Shown: in pieces, positions 16,063 through 24,763 of the stretch | Layout of the letters: every line of letters starts with the position of its first letter | How positions within the stretch are numbered: the first letter of the stretch is position 1 | From: a virus | Direction: 5' to 3' (one strand) | IMG/VR virus record: IMGVR_UViG_3300037042_004723 | Coordinates: 124,001 to 188,000 of that record | DNA length: 64,000 nucleotides | Made by a program: the position numbers and the translations under genes | The notes under the pieces: model-generated | The model's database searches: none | Told to the model about the DNA's origin: nothing | The model's input: only the letters and a program-made list of their open reading frames with translations

Positions 16063-16704
16063 ATGACGGAACGAAAAAAGCACAGGAAACGCAAGAAGCG
16101 AGAGCGTGCTTTGTCAGTATTTCCAGTGCTTTACCCGTCGAGTATGGGTACTCCGTTCGGCTACCGCCCTGGATCTGCGAACGATTCAGGTGGAACGCCT
16201 CCGGCGCCTCCTCCAGGCGACGGCGGGGCGGGCGGCGGTGGAGGTGAGTCTGTATTTATTCGGCCGACCAGAGCCAGGGTTCTGCATGAGATGAGACGTG
16301 CCTTTGGGCTTATTGAGTATTTCAATGATGCGCCCAACGTCGCTATGGGCGGGTTCTCCATGCCCAGCTTCGCGGCGGCTTCAATGCGTGCCGGCGGTCC
16401 AGTAATCGGTGGTCCTGGTTTCGAGTACAACGGCGATGGCGAGGGCGGGAAGTACGACTTCAAGAAGTCTCCCGGGCTTGGGTTTCGTACCGAGATAGCT
16501 TGGAGGATTTGGGAAAAGGCGATGGAAGTCGTTAGTCAAGACAAGACGCTTCCCAAGCACTCGGTTTTGCTTAGGGCGATGGCCAAGGCTGGCGTACATC
16601 GAGGCCAGATGGATCCGGCTGAGTTCCGCCTGCTTGAGATGGGTATCGAGTGGTACCTGAGCGCCGCTGGTGCTCTGGCGGCTGGCAGGAATGTATTTTA
16701 CTAG
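16063..16704 (+). CDS. Hypothetical basic/Gly-rich protein, 213 aa
   Basis: It overlaps or abuts the terL stop. AAGGA at 16053-16057 fits ATG 16063 better than ATG 16057. The N-terminus is strongly basic (TERKKHRKRKKRERA), followed by a Pro/Gly linker with GGAGGGGG around residues 45-60, then a compact helical C-terminal domain. It sits between terminase and portal genes, so a packaging or head role is possible. No family is recognised. Confidence 0.6.
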   Translation: MTERKKHRKRKKRERALSVFPVLYPSSMGTPFGYRPGSANDSGGTPPAPPPGDGGAGGGGGESVFIRPTRARVLHEMRRAFGLIEYFNDAPNVAMGGFSMPSFAAASMRAGGPVIGGPGFEYNGDGEGGKYDFKKSPGLGFRTEIAWRIWEKAMEVVSQDKTLPKHSVLLRAMAKAGVHRGQMDPAEFRLLEMGIEWYLSAAGALAAGRNVFY

Positions 16705-16708
16705 ATAG

Positions 16709-16990
16709 ATGAGTAAAATGAACAGGATACGGCCAGAGCCCAAGAATGATATCTCCCACGCCTTGGGAGACGCCCCGGAGGAGGAGTACACGTTCCTTCT
16801 GGTTCCCGTAGCTGTGTATTCGTTGGTATCTCAACTGGCCAGAAAAGAAGGATGTTCTGTCGGGGAGGTGTTCCAGAGATCTCTTTTGCAGTATCTTCAG
16901 GCCGCTGAGTCGTCCGGCGGTAGGCCGGCAGAGCAGAGACAAGACAGGCCTGAGCCTGATATCGCCGTTCGAAGGAAAAGGAGTCCATGA
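16709..16990 (+). CDS. Small protein with a ribbon-helix-helix-like segment, 93 aa
   Basis: The core VPVAVYSLVSQLARKEGCS followed by VGEVFQRSLLQYLQ has the strand-helix-helix pattern of RHH/CopG-type proteins. The tail is charged and disordered. The gene overlaps the holin-like gene by ATGATG. RHH proteins usually bind DNA as dimers, so an operon regulator is possible. The motif is short, so this stays tentative. Confidence 0.5.
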   Translation: MSKMNRIRPEPKNDISHALGDAPEEEYTFLLVPVAVYSLVSQLARKEGCSVGEVFQRSLLQYLQAAESSGGRPAEQRQDRPEPDIAVRRKRSP

Positions 16991-17430
16991 TGTGGCAGAC
17001 GGTTTTAGAGAATCTTATCCCGACGATCTTTGTGATCATCACCCCGGTGATCACCCTGTTCGTCAGCATGTTGCTGCGTCGTCTGGCCAAGAAGTGGCAC
17101 CTGGAGGGCGCGCTTAAGTATGATGAGAAGGTCGACGAGCTGATCCTCAAGGGCATCAAGGCCGTCGAGCAGAAGAGCTTGTCTGCCGTCAGGAAGGGCG
17201 GGGAAATGACTCCCGGCCAGAAGAAGCTCGACGAGGCGATGAAGTTCGTTAACGCGCAGCTGATGGCGATGAAGCTTCCCGAGAAGGCGGCCTCCGAACT
17301 GTCGATGCTCATTGAGTCGAAGCTGTTCGATGGAGCCAAGGGCAAGGAGATTGCCGGAGCCGTGGCAGCGAAGCCAGATGAAGCGGTTAAGGCGGAGATC
17401 GCTGCCGCAACCACCACCCCAGCGGCCTAA
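16987..17430 (+). CDS. LLH-type holin-like membrane protein, 147 aa
   Basis: AAAAGGAG just upstream gives a strong RBS. One hydrophobic N-terminal helix (LIPTIFVIITPVITLFVSML) is followed by a basic and helical cytoplasmic part with GIKAVEQKS and LDEAMKFVNAQL, the layout of the phage holin LLH family. Holins permeabilise the inner membrane to start lysis. No endolysin is adjacent, so the lysis role rests on family resemblance alone. Confidence 0.65.
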   Translation: MMWQTVLENLIPTIFVIITPVITLFVSMLLRRLAKKWHLEGALKYDEKVDELILKGIKAVEQKSLSAVRKGGEMTPGQKKLDEAMKFVNAQLMAMKLPEKAASELSMLIESKLFDGAKGKEIAGAVAAKPDEAVKAEIAAATTTPAA

Positions 17431-17444
17431 GGTAGGATTACAAC

Positions 17445-17774
17445 ATGGGCGTTCTAGCTCCAGCATTTCCGGCGCCGAATCCGTCGAATATCAAGTCGAT
17501 CCGGTTCTACGAGACCGGAGTGGCGACCGCGAACTTCACGGATAGCAAGTGGCCGTTCGAGCGGGTAGATCCTGCTGATCCTGCGGTACCGGAGCAGGGG
17601 TGGTCATATTCGATTGAGGTAAGGGCGGTCGGCGGCGACCTTCAGATCTCGTTTGACGGCACCAATGTTCACGGGTTCGTTCTTGCTGGGACGACCAAGC
17701 AGTACGAAAAGCGTCACGAAGGCGGGATTTCAGTTCGTGGAATTGGCGTGACGTATCATGTCGAGGCTTGGTAG
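17445..17774 (+). CDS. Small beta-rich hypothetical protein, 109 aa
   Basis: It appears to be beta-strand rich throughout, with strands such as YSIEVRAVGGDLQISFDG and VRGIGVTYHVEAW, similar in style to small phage decoration proteins. A TAGGAT box at 17433-17438 ends six bases before the ATG, so it may have its own leaderless transcript. An overlapping AAGG could instead act as an RBS. Function unknown. Confidence 0.55.
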   Translation: MGVLAPAFPAPNPSNIKSIRFYETGVATANFTDSKWPFERVDPADPAVPEQGWSYSIEVRAVGGDLQISFDGTNVHGFVLAGTTKQYEKRHEGGISVRGIGVTYHVEAW

Positions 17775-17808
17775 TTAGGTTTCAGCCCCTTGTGATAGGC
17801 TGCCCGTC

Positions 17809-18114
17809 ATGATCGACGAGAGCAGCCCATCGATGGCCGCAGACCGTGTTTCGCCCAGTGTTGGCGATGACATGGAATGCGGCCTTGCTGTTTCTGCTGC
17901 CGGGGATGAAGCGGAAACGCAGAAACCCCATAGATCTCGCATGGAAGAAGATCTAGTGCGGAACGCTTTGTCTTTCATGAAAAGCACTGAGACCAAGTGG
18001 TGTGATGCTCGTGGCCAGAGCGGCCCGAGCCCAGCCGACTTTGGCGAGCACGATCCAATTCCGGTCGATGCGATTTGCGCATCGGTCGTGGTTTCTACCA
18101 ACAAGGAGAGCTAG
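17809..18114 (+). CDS. Hypothetical acidic protein, 101 aa
   Basis: TGATAGGCT (extended -10, 17793-17801) lies seven bases before the ATG, another leaderless arrangement. The first 45 residues are low-complexity Ser/Asp/Glu-rich. Residues 45-101 look folded and contain FMKSTETKWCDARG. No family is recognised. Confidence 0.5.
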   Translation: MIDESSPSMAADRVSPSVGDDMECGLAVSAAGDEAETQKPHRSRMEEDLVRNALSFMKSTETKWCDARGQSGPSPADFGEHDPIPVDAICASVVVSTNKES

Positions 18115-18116
18115 AT

Positions 18117-18191
18117 ATGGCATTGCAAATAGTCCCCCGCAGGAGGATGCTCCGCCCCGTTCGTCACTGTAAAGCCGGCTGCTTACTTTAG
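18117..18191 (+). CDS. Possible 24-aa basic peptide gene
   Basis: AAGGAG at 18104-18109 precedes an ATG at 18117 with good spacing. The short frame encodes a peptide rich in Arg and Cys (VPRRRMLRPVRHCK). It ends just before a GC-rich hairpin (GCCGGG/CCCGGC, 18191-18214). It may be a true small peptide, a leader for the downstream membrane protein, or chance. Confidence 0.3.
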   Translation: MALQIVPRRRMLRPVRHCKAGCLL

Positions 18192-18224
18192 CCGGGCCTT
18201 GCGCGGGACCCGGCATCAGTTGAT

Positions 18225-18521
18225 ATGACTATACTAATTTGCTTTATCCTTTCTTGCTATGGAGTTACGAACATCGTAACTAGCGGAAAGATCTTCCAAT
18301 GGCTCAGGGACCTGCTTCGGCCGGTCCCTGGCCTTGGGTATTGGATCTCCTGTCCAATGTGCATGGGGGTTCCGGTTGGAGTTGGATGGTTCCTCCTCGG
18401 GCTCCAGCCGGAAATGCAGGCATCGTTCTGGGTGACAGCGGCTGCCTGCGGAATGATCTCAAGCGGATCTTGCTGGATTATCCGAGTGGTCCTTAATCAT
18501 TTTGGAGAGGACGCACTCTGA
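18225..18521 (+). CDS. DUF1360-like membrane protein, 98 aa
   Basis: Two or three hydrophobic helices surround the motif TSGKIFQWLRDLLRP and then LGYWISCPMCMGVPVGVGW. This combination (GKIF, then CPMC in a membrane segment) matches DUF1360-type proteins found in phages and Firmicutes. The CPMC could be redox or metal active. Its place between holin-like and portal genes suggests an envelope or lysis-linked task, but none is established. Confidence 0.7.
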   Translation: MTILICFILSCYGVTNIVTSGKIFQWLRDLLRPVPGLGYWISCPMCMGVPVGVGWFLLGLQPEMQASFWVTAAACGMISSGSCWIIRVVLNHFGEDAL

Positions 18522-18550
18522 TGTTGATCACGCGGAAGGTATCGTAAGTC

Positions 18551-21500
18551 ATGGGATTTTGGGGACAAGTCGGAGACCGCGTTCGCGGTTTATTGCGTTT
18601 CGATAAAGAGCAGGTAGTCCTTAATCTTGCCAAGGGCGGGTCTGCCTCTGGCTATCCGCAGACTGGGTTTGATCTCCTCCAGTCGTACGGCCAGGACGTC
18701 CTCAGCGACTACCTCAAGCTCGAACATGACCTGATGGCCAGGTTCGTTGACTACGAGGAGATGGACGACTATCCGGAGCTGGCGTGCCTAGACGGGGACA
18801 CTCTCGTTTTCACACTGGAATACGGGTGGGAGGCGATCCGTAGCCTCGCCGCGAGAGGTGGAGACTTTCACGTTCTCGCCTATGACCGTGAGAGCAAGTC
18901 CCTGGTTCCGGCGATGGCGCGGAACGCTCGTGCCACGGGTGCGGCTGGGCACAGCAAGCAGATGGTCAGAGTTGTCATGGACAACGGGCAGGCAATCGTT
19001 TGCACGGCTGATCATATGTTCTTCTCCAAGGAGGAGAACTGGATTCAGGCTTCTGGCTTGCGGGCCGGGCAGAGGCTAATGCCGGGGGTTCTTCGGTCAA
19101 GGAGCCTGAACGGTGACTCGGATGGCTCCTACTGGGAGGTTCACCAGCCGAATAGCGACTCGGTTATCAGAACTTCCGATGGGAAGCGCTGGACGTGGGT
19201 TCATCGCCTGGTGGGAGAGATGATGCTGGGAGCCGGGCGCGGAGATATCGTCCATCACAAGGATGAGAATTCCCTTAACAACGCCCCAGACAATCTGAGC
19301 GTGGAAACATACAGCAGCCATGCTGGCGTCCATATCGCCAGGATCAACAATTCATCATATCTGCCTGAATGGAATGACGAGCGCAAGAGAGCTAAGTCAT
19401 TGGCGATGCTTGGCAATTCGCATAGAATTGGCAAGCGCGACAGCGCGGAGACTCGCGCTAAAAAGTCGGCGGCTCGTGCAGGTCGGCCGCTCACGGATGA
19501 TCATCGCCGAAAAATTGGCGACGCTCACCGGGTTAGCTTTACTCGTGAGCAAGTGGAGTCGGCCTACAGGAGTGGCGGGTCTGTCGCCGAGGCGGCGAGG
19601 ATTCTGGGCGTGTCGTGGGGTACGGCTCGCCGGAACCTTGATCGCTATGACCTAATTGTTGACGATGGGAATCACCGCGTAGTTCGCGTTGAGTTCCTCG
19701 ATGATCGTCCCGAGATTTTCGATCTTGAGGTTCCTGGCTATCACAACTTTGTCTGCAATGGCGTTGTTGTTCATAATTCAGCCATCGATATTTATGCCGA
19801 CGACGCGACGCAAACGGAGTCGCTTCAGAACAAGGTCGTTTGGATCGATAGTCCAGACAAGACCGTTCAGATGATTCTGGAAGATCTTCTCTGGAAGAGA
19901 CTTCGCATCGACGAGGAGGTCTGGGAGATCACCCGGACCCTGGTCAAGTACGGCAACGACTACGAGGAGCTTCTCGTAACCGGTGACGGTCTGGTTGGCC
20001 TCAATTTCCTGCCTCCTCCCACGATGCGTCGAATCGAAGGCCGGCGTGGGGAGTTGTTTGGATTCGTCCAGGACTACAAGGGGCGCTTCGGATACAGCCC
20101 TGAGGAGTTCAAGCAGCTATTGACCCAGCGTGCGGCTGGTGGGAATAGCCCGCAGAACAAGTATGCCGCCCTTGAGGATTGGGAGGTCTCCCACTTCAGG
20201 CTGAGGTCGAAGCATCGTCGGTCGATCTATGGGTACTCGGTCCTTGAGCCAGCTCGTTGGATCTGGAAGCGCCTTATGCTTCTTGAGGATGCAGCGATGG
20301 TCTATCGACTGCAGCGCGCTCCGCAGCGGTACGCCTTCTATATTGACGTTGGCGATATGCCGCCGAAGGAAGCGATGGGCTTCCTTCATAAGATGCGTCA
20401 GCAGTACAAGAAGACTAAGTTTTACAATCCGCAGTGCCTGACCGGCGAAACCTGCGTGACGTTGCTGGATGGCACCGACAAGAGCATGTCGGAGCTTGTT
20501 CGCGACTACGCTGACAAGACGTTCGACGTGTTCTCCTACGATTTGGAGACCGGTCGCGTGGTGCCGGGCAAGGCCAGAAACCCTCGCCTGACCCATGAGC
20601 AGGCGCCGATCTGGCGGGTGGTGTTGGATAACGGTTCCGTCGTGCGCTGCACGGGGAATCACCCGTTCCTGATGAGGGACGGTGAGTACAAGGCTGCCAA
20701 TACGCTCGCGTCCGGCGATTCCCTGATGCCGCTGTACATGTCACGCGGGTCGAAGGGCACGCATGGCTACTGGATGTATCAGGAGCCTGGAACCGGCCAG
20801 CGCAAGCATGTCCATCGGATGGTCGCGGAGGCTGTATGGCCAGATATGGCTGCGGCGAATATGCAGGTTCATCACGTTGATCACAACAAGGCCAATAACG
20901 CCCCCGGGAACCTGCAGTGGCTGACCGCGTCCGAGCATGCGCTGCATCATCCTGAGCGCCATCAGGCCGCGCGAGCTGCCTACGTCAAGCGCGTCAAGAA
21001 TGATGAGGCGTTCAGGCGCGAAATCGCAGGGCGAATCTCCAACTGGCGCAAGACAAAGCCTGACGAGGCGTTCGCGGCGACGTCGAGCCACAGCAAGCAG
21101 ATCATGGCCGACCGGGTGGCTTCGGCCAAGCCGGCTCACGATGCCATGATGGTCATCATCGAGGGCGAGGTCGTTAGAGATCCGCTCGTGGTTATCGAGG
21201 AACTCGCCGACCGGCTCAACGCGAACGATGAGTTCGCTAAGCTCTACGCTGACCTTCCAACCACAAAGAATTCGACAATCACAGGCGGATGCCTGCACGC
21301 ATTCTTGCGTCGTCATGGTTTTGACGGCTTCAAGGACTTCAAGAACAAGAAGACCAATCAGGCTCGGTGGAGAAATCGCACATACGGCAAGGAGGTCACC
21401 GAAGGCACGGAGGCGCACAACCATAAGGTCGTTAGCGTTTCATTCGAAGGATACGAGGACGTCTATAATATGGACGTCGAAAAGTATCATAATTTTGCCC

Positions 21501-23689
21501 TTACAAATGGCGTATTCGTCCATAATACCGGCAAGTTAGATCTCAAGTACAACCCGCTCTCGCAGGACGAGGATTTCTTCGTTCCCGTGCGCAAGGGTGT
21601 CCAGGCGACCAAGATTGACGTCGTGGGCTCGCCATCATGGCAGCACATGGAGGACATCGAATACTTCAAGCTGAAGCTCTACGCGGCGATCAAAGTTCCC
21701 AAGGTCTACCTCGGGTCTGAGGCACCGCGAGCCAAGGGCGTGCTGTGCTTGACTGGCGACACGCAGGTACCGCTGCTTGATGGTCGGCAGATTGCGCTCA
21801 AAGATCTTGCCGCAGAGCACGGCGCCGACGGCACCTTCTACGTTTACTCCTGTGACAAGGATGGCAACGTTGTGCCCGGTGAGGCCGTTGGCTGCCAGAT
21901 GACCAGGCCCGACGCTGAAGTCTGGGAGGTCGAACTGGACGATGGCTCTAAGGTTCGCGGGACGGCAGACCATCCGTTCTTGATGCGTGATGGGACTTAT
22001 TGTGAACTTGGGTCCCTCAAGCCAGGCGATTCCCTGATGCCGCTCTACCGCAAGGAGGCAAGTGGCACGGGGCGCGGCGAGAAGCTGGCCGGATACGAGA
22101 TGGTCCAGCATCCGTCTACTGGCAACTGGGAGTACACACATCAGGCGGTCAGCCGGGATGCGTGGGGTGATGCCTGGTACATGCTCGATGGCAAGCAGGC
22201 CGTCTGTCACCATGCCTCATTCGACAAGAGGAATAACGATCCTCGCTCCTTGGTGCGCCTGACCAAGGAAGATCACATCCTCCTGCACGCAGATCACGCA
22301 GAAAAGACCCTGCAGCGTCCAGATGTTGTTGAGGCCAGACGCAAAGGGGTCAAGGCATGGACCGACACCGAGAGGTGTAAGGACATCGCCAGGGGTAACC
22401 TGGCTGCCGTGAAGGCAGATCCGGACTCCGCCTGGTGGGCCTGGCAGCAGTCTGACGAGCATCGCGCCGCCAAGTCATCACAGATGACAGTCCAGTGGAG
22501 CGACGACTCGTCTCTGATGCGAAGCTCTCATCAGACGGATGAGTTCAGAGAGACGATGAGCGCGGCTGCGTCCAACAACTGGGACGATCCAGACTATCGG
22601 TCGCAGCGCGAAGGAGCCAATAACTCCAGATGGAGAGGCGACGTCAACCTTCAGCACCTGATTAACATCGCTGATAGTTATCGGTGCCGTAATCGGGACG
22701 AGCTGATCAAGTGGTCGAAGTGCTCGTGGTCGCTGATTGCCAGGATCTTTCGCGATAACGAGACCTCGTACGCCGAATTCGCTGCCAAATATATGGTCGG
22801 CGGATACAGGCTGTGCGCGAAGGGCGTTGGGCCGGTCATGACTCCGGACATCTTGACCAACAACTTGCCTGCACCCGTTAATCACTCGGTTGTCGCAGTT
22901 CGATTTGTTGGCCGCGAGGATTGCTACGACATCACGGTCAAGCAGCATCACAACTTCGCCGTGGCGGCCGGTGGCGTAAGCGGTGTTTTTGTTCATAATT
23001 CGCAGGAAGACGTACGTTTTGCCAGAACCGTCCTGCGTATCCAGCGTGAAGTGAGGAACGGCATCAAGAAGATGTGCCGCGTCCACTTGGCTGCTCTCGG
23101 CATCAATCCGAGCCAGGTCGACTTCGAGGTCTACATGACGACCCCGAGTTCGATCTTCGAATTGGCTCAGCTAGAGGTCAGAAATGCGAAGGCGGACTTT
23201 GCTGGCCGCATGAGCCAGTTTGTTTCCTTGCACTGGATTCTCCAGAAGGTATTTGGACTTAGCGAGGAAGAGATCGAGTACATCATCAAGGAGCGCCATC
23301 AGGAGCAACTTGCTGATGCCGAGGTTCAGTCGAAGGCCATGGGCCTCACCGTGGACGTGCAGAATACGGCCGCCCTGAAGCAGCAGGCTGCGACGACCAG
23401 TCTCCAGCAGCAGATGGCAACGGCTCAGCCGAACACGCAGGCATCCGAGGACCTGCGCAAGCACATGCGCGCCTCAGGCAGCCTGTCTCATATGTGGCCA
23501 CAAATGAGACAAAACCTTGGCTATCGCCCGATATCCGAACAAGAGCTATTCCACGGCAATCGTGAGCACGAGAAACTTGTTGGGGACAATCTGGAGAAGA
23601 TCCTGGAGTCCAATACGTCTTTAGCCAGGAGACTCGCTGAGTTGGGTCAATTGGTTAACGAATTGAAGATGAGCATGCCTGGTCGCTAG
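18551..23689 (+). CDS. T4 gp20-like portal protein with three inteins, 1712-aa precursor
   Basis: The spliced product would be about 599 aa. Extein landmarks match T4-type portals: SAIDIYADDATQ near the N-terminus, LPPPTMRRIEG, FYNPQ joined to TGKLDLKYNPLSQDEDFFVP, and a C-terminal helical crown with Gln-rich segments. The portal forms the dodecameric vertex through which TerL pumps DNA and to which the neck attaches. Three HNH inteins interrupt it at residues 79, 629 and 1066 of the precursor. GGAAGG lies upstream of the ATG. No functional portal can form without three separate splicing events. Confidence 0.93.
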   Translation: MGFWGQVGDRVRGLLRFDKEQVVLNLAKGGSASGYPQTGFDLLQSYGQDVLSDYLKLEHDLMARFVDYEEMDDYPELACLDGDTLVFTLEYGWEAIRSLAARGGDFHVLAYDRESKSLVPAMARNARATGAAGHSKQMVRVVMDNGQAIVCTADHMFFSKEENWIQASGLRAGQRLMPGVLRSRSLNGDSDGSYWEVHQPNSDSVIRTSDGKRWTWVHRLVGEMMLGAGRGDIVHHKDENSLNNAPDNLSVETYSSHAGVHIARINNSSYLPEWNDERKRAKSLAMLGNSHRIGKRDSAETRAKKSAARAGRPLTDDHRRKIGDAHRVSFTREQVESAYRSGGSVAEAARILGVSWGTARRNLDRYDLIVDDGNHRVVRVEFLDDRPEIFDLEVPGYHNFVCNGVVVHNSAIDIYADDATQTESLQNKVVWIDSPDKTVQMILEDLLWKRLRIDEEVWEITRTLVKYGNDYEELLVTGDGLVGLNFLPPPTMRRIEGRRGELFGFVQDYKGRFGYSPEEFKQLLTQRAAGGNSPQNKYAALEDWEVSHFRLRSKHRRSIYGYSVLEPARWIWKRLMLLEDAAMVYRLQRAPQRYAFYIDVGDMPPKEAMGFLHKMRQQYKKTKFYNPQCLTGETCVTLLDGTDKSMSELVRDYADKTFDVFSYDLETGRVVPGKARNPRLTHEQAPIWRVVLDNGSVVRCTGNHPFLMRDGEYKAANTLASGDSLMPLYMSRGSKGTHGYWMYQEPGTGQRKHVHRMVAEAVWPDMAAANMQVHHVDHNKANNAPGNLQWLTASEHALHHPERHQAARAAYVKRVKNDEAFRREIAGRISNWRKTKPDEAFAATSSHSKQIMADRVASAKPAHDAMMVIIEGEVVRDPLVVIEELADRLNANDEFAKLYADLPTTKNSTITGGCLHAFLRRHGFDGFKDFKNKKTNQARWRNRTYGKEVTEGTEAHNHKVVSVSFEGYEDVYNMDVEKYHNFALTNGVFVHNTGKLDLKYNPLSQDEDFFVPVRKGVQATKIDVVGSPSWQHMEDIEYFKLKLYAAIKVPKVYLGSEAPRAKGVLCLTGDTQVPLLDGRQIALKDLAAEHGADGTFYVYSCDKDGNVVPGEAVGCQMTRPDAEVWEVELDDGSKVRGTADHPFLMRDGTYCELGSLKPGDSLMPLYRKEASGTGRGEKLAGYEMVQHPSTGNWEYTHQAVSRDAWGDAWYMLDGKQAVCHHASFDKRNNDPRSLVRLTKEDHILLHADHAEKTLQRPDVVEARRKGVKAWTDTERCKDIARGNLAAVKADPDSAWWAWQQSDEHRAAKSSQMTVQWSDDSSLMRSSHQTDEFRETMSAAASNNWDDPDYRSQREGANNSRWRGDVNLQHLINIADSYRCRNRDELIKWSKCSWSLIARIFRDNETSYAEFAAKYMVGGYRLCAKGVGPVMTPDILTNNLPAPVNHSVVAVRFVGREDCYDITVKQHHNFAVAAGGVSGVFVHNSQEDVRFARTVLRIQREVRNGIKKMCRVHLAALGINPSQVDFEVYMTTPSSIFELAQLEVRNAKADFAGRMSQFVSLHWILQKVFGLSEEEIEYIIKERHQEQLADAEVQSKAMGLTVDVQNTAALKQQAATTSLQQQMATAQPNTQASEDLRKHMRASGSLSHMWPQMRQNLGYRPISEQELFHGNREHEKLVGDNLEKILESNTSLARRLAELGQLVNELKMSMPGR
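18785..19777 (+). mobile_element. Portal intein 1 with HNH endonuclease, 331 aa
   Basis: It begins CLDGDTLVFTLEYGW and ends FVCNGVVVHN before an extein Ser. Block B has TADH. The endonuclease is HNH type (VHHKDENSLNNAPDNL) followed by a NUMOD3-like stretch (SAETRAKKSAARAGRPLTDD) and a helix-turn-helix (GSVAEAARILGVSWGTARRN) that probably reads the target DNA. Confidence 0.92.
20435..21526 (+). mobile_element. Portal intein 2 with HNH endonuclease, 364 aa
   Basis: It begins CLTGETCVTLLDG and ends FALTNGVFVHN before an extein Thr. Block B is TGNHPFLMRDGEY. The HNH core is VHHVDHNKANNAPGNLQWLT with flanking His residues. The splicing domain closely resembles that of portal intein 3 (shared HPFLMRDG and GDSLMPLY), pointing to a common ancestor that invaded the same gene twice. 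Confidence 0.92.
21746..22999 (+). mobile_element. Portal intein 3 with degenerate HNH-like domain, 418 aa
   Basis: It begins CLTGDTQVPLLDG and ends GGVSGVFVHN before an extein Ser. Block B is TADHPFLMRDGTY. The endonuclease region VCHHASFDKRNNDPRSLVRL resembles HNH but departs from the usual HHxDxxxxNN pattern, so DNA cleavage may be lost. Splicing residues are intact. A middle section has repeated basic helices (ARRKGVKAW, DEHRAAKS) typical of DNA-binding NUMOD regions. Confidence 0.9.
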
Positions 23690-23713
23690 ATTCATTTTCT
23701 AAATGGATCTAGC
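23685..23713 (+). terminator. Hairpin over the portal stop codon
   Basis: A 13-bp stem (GCTAGAT..CATTT / AAATG..ATCTAGC with one T-G wobble) and a TCT loop include the portal TAG. There is no T-run after it, so it may be an RNA-stability hairpin or attenuator, not a classical terminator. Confidence 0.45.
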
Positions 23714-23718
23714 CATGC

Positions 23719-23747
23719 TTGACACACGCAATCATTTGCAGCAGGAT
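23719..23747 (+). promoter_or_regulatory. Sigma70-like promoter before the post-portal genes
   Basis: A perfect TTGACA (23719-23724), 17 bases, then CAGGAT (23742-23747). The GTG start lies 23 bases downstream with AAAGG in between. It probably drives the scaffold, protease and capsid genes. Confidence 0.55.
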
Positions 23748-23770
23748 CCCTCACACAAAGGTCTGAACTG

Positions 23771-24730
23771 GTGGCAAATAATCAAACATCGACTGCGAGG
23801 ATTGTTTCTCTCGATGCGATTAAGACCCTCGTTGAGGGCTCTCATGAGCATCTTGGCTTCGTTTTAGACGAGGCCCTGCTTGATGGCAGAGATATCTTTA
23901 CCGCTGGCCGGTCTGTCGACGTGACCAGGATGGCCACGTTCAGCGATTATATGGTTGTCGGGACGTCTGATGGCCAGTACTTCAATGTGAAGTTCGAGCA
24001 CTCCGATGGAGGAGTTGTACTCCTCGCTCCGACGAAGGTTGCTGTGCCAGTCGTTACCTCGTCGAACGCGACCAAGTCCGTAAAGGATTTTACTCTTAGC
24101 GCCGTTGACGCGCTGATGTCTGAGGGATCCCCGGGTGTGGTTGGTCGGATTTTGGCCCTGGCAGATCTCCAGGAGCAGCGTCAGGTGTGGGGGGCCAGGG
24201 ACTATCCTGCGGAGGCGGTTGCGGCCGTTTCCGATGGAAGGCCATGGCGTCAGGCGCTCGCTGCTCAGTGGGGCGAGATCAGCAGACAGGTAGTCGATAA
24301 GCTTGAATCGATCAGGGGCGTTGCCCTTGAGGCGAAGTACAAGCCGATGTATGAGTCTGACGATATCCCAGAGGAGAAGTTCGAGACTTATCGGCCTCTC
24401 GCTGAGGCAGATCTCAACGTCCTCGCTGGACGACTCCAGTCCATCCACGAGGCTGTCGAGTCAGTCTATCTTCCGTTCAGGGACTCCCTAAGTAAGAGCG
24501 ACCTGGATGAGTCGGAAGAGGACGTCCTGTCCCACTTCTGTTTCTTCTCCGAGGACCTGATTGCGGATCTCAGCGAGATCAGGTCGTTGGTGGCGGACAC
24601 TCTCGAAAACGAGCAGTGTGTTATGTGCCTTGGACAGGTCTACGACACGATCGCTGAGTCGCTTACGGATTGCGAGATCGCCGGTAGCTTTGTCCAGCGT
24701 ATGGCTGGCGCACTAGACGATGCGGCGTAG
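23771..24730 (+). CDS. Hypothetical head-region protein, 319 aa
   Basis: GTG start, preceded by AAAGG. It is acidic and largely helical beyond residue 100, with an N-terminal mixed domain. It ends with a Cys-containing helix (CVMCLGQVYDTIAESLTDC). It lies in the slot between portal and prohead protease, where T4 keeps its prohead core genes 67 and 68, so a prohead core component is plausible. I see no sequence match to support that. Confidence 0.55.
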   Translation: MANNQTSTARIVSLDAIKTLVEGSHEHLGFVLDEALLDGRDIFTAGRSVDVTRMATFSDYMVVGTSDGQYFNVKFEHSDGGVVLLAPTKVAVPVVTSSNATKSVKDFTLSAVDALMSEGSPGVVGRILALADLQEQRQVWGARDYPAEAVAAVSDGRPWRQALAAQWGEISRQVVDKLESIRGVALEAKYKPMYESDDIPEEKFETYRPLAEADLNVLAGRLQSIHEAVESVYLPFRDSLSKSDLDESEEDVLSHFCFFSEDLIADLSEIRSLVADTLENEQCVMCLGQVYDTIAESLTDCEIAGSFVQRMAGALDDAA

Positions 24731-24763
24731 GCCAGGAACCTCGACGACCACAGGAGAAGCAAG

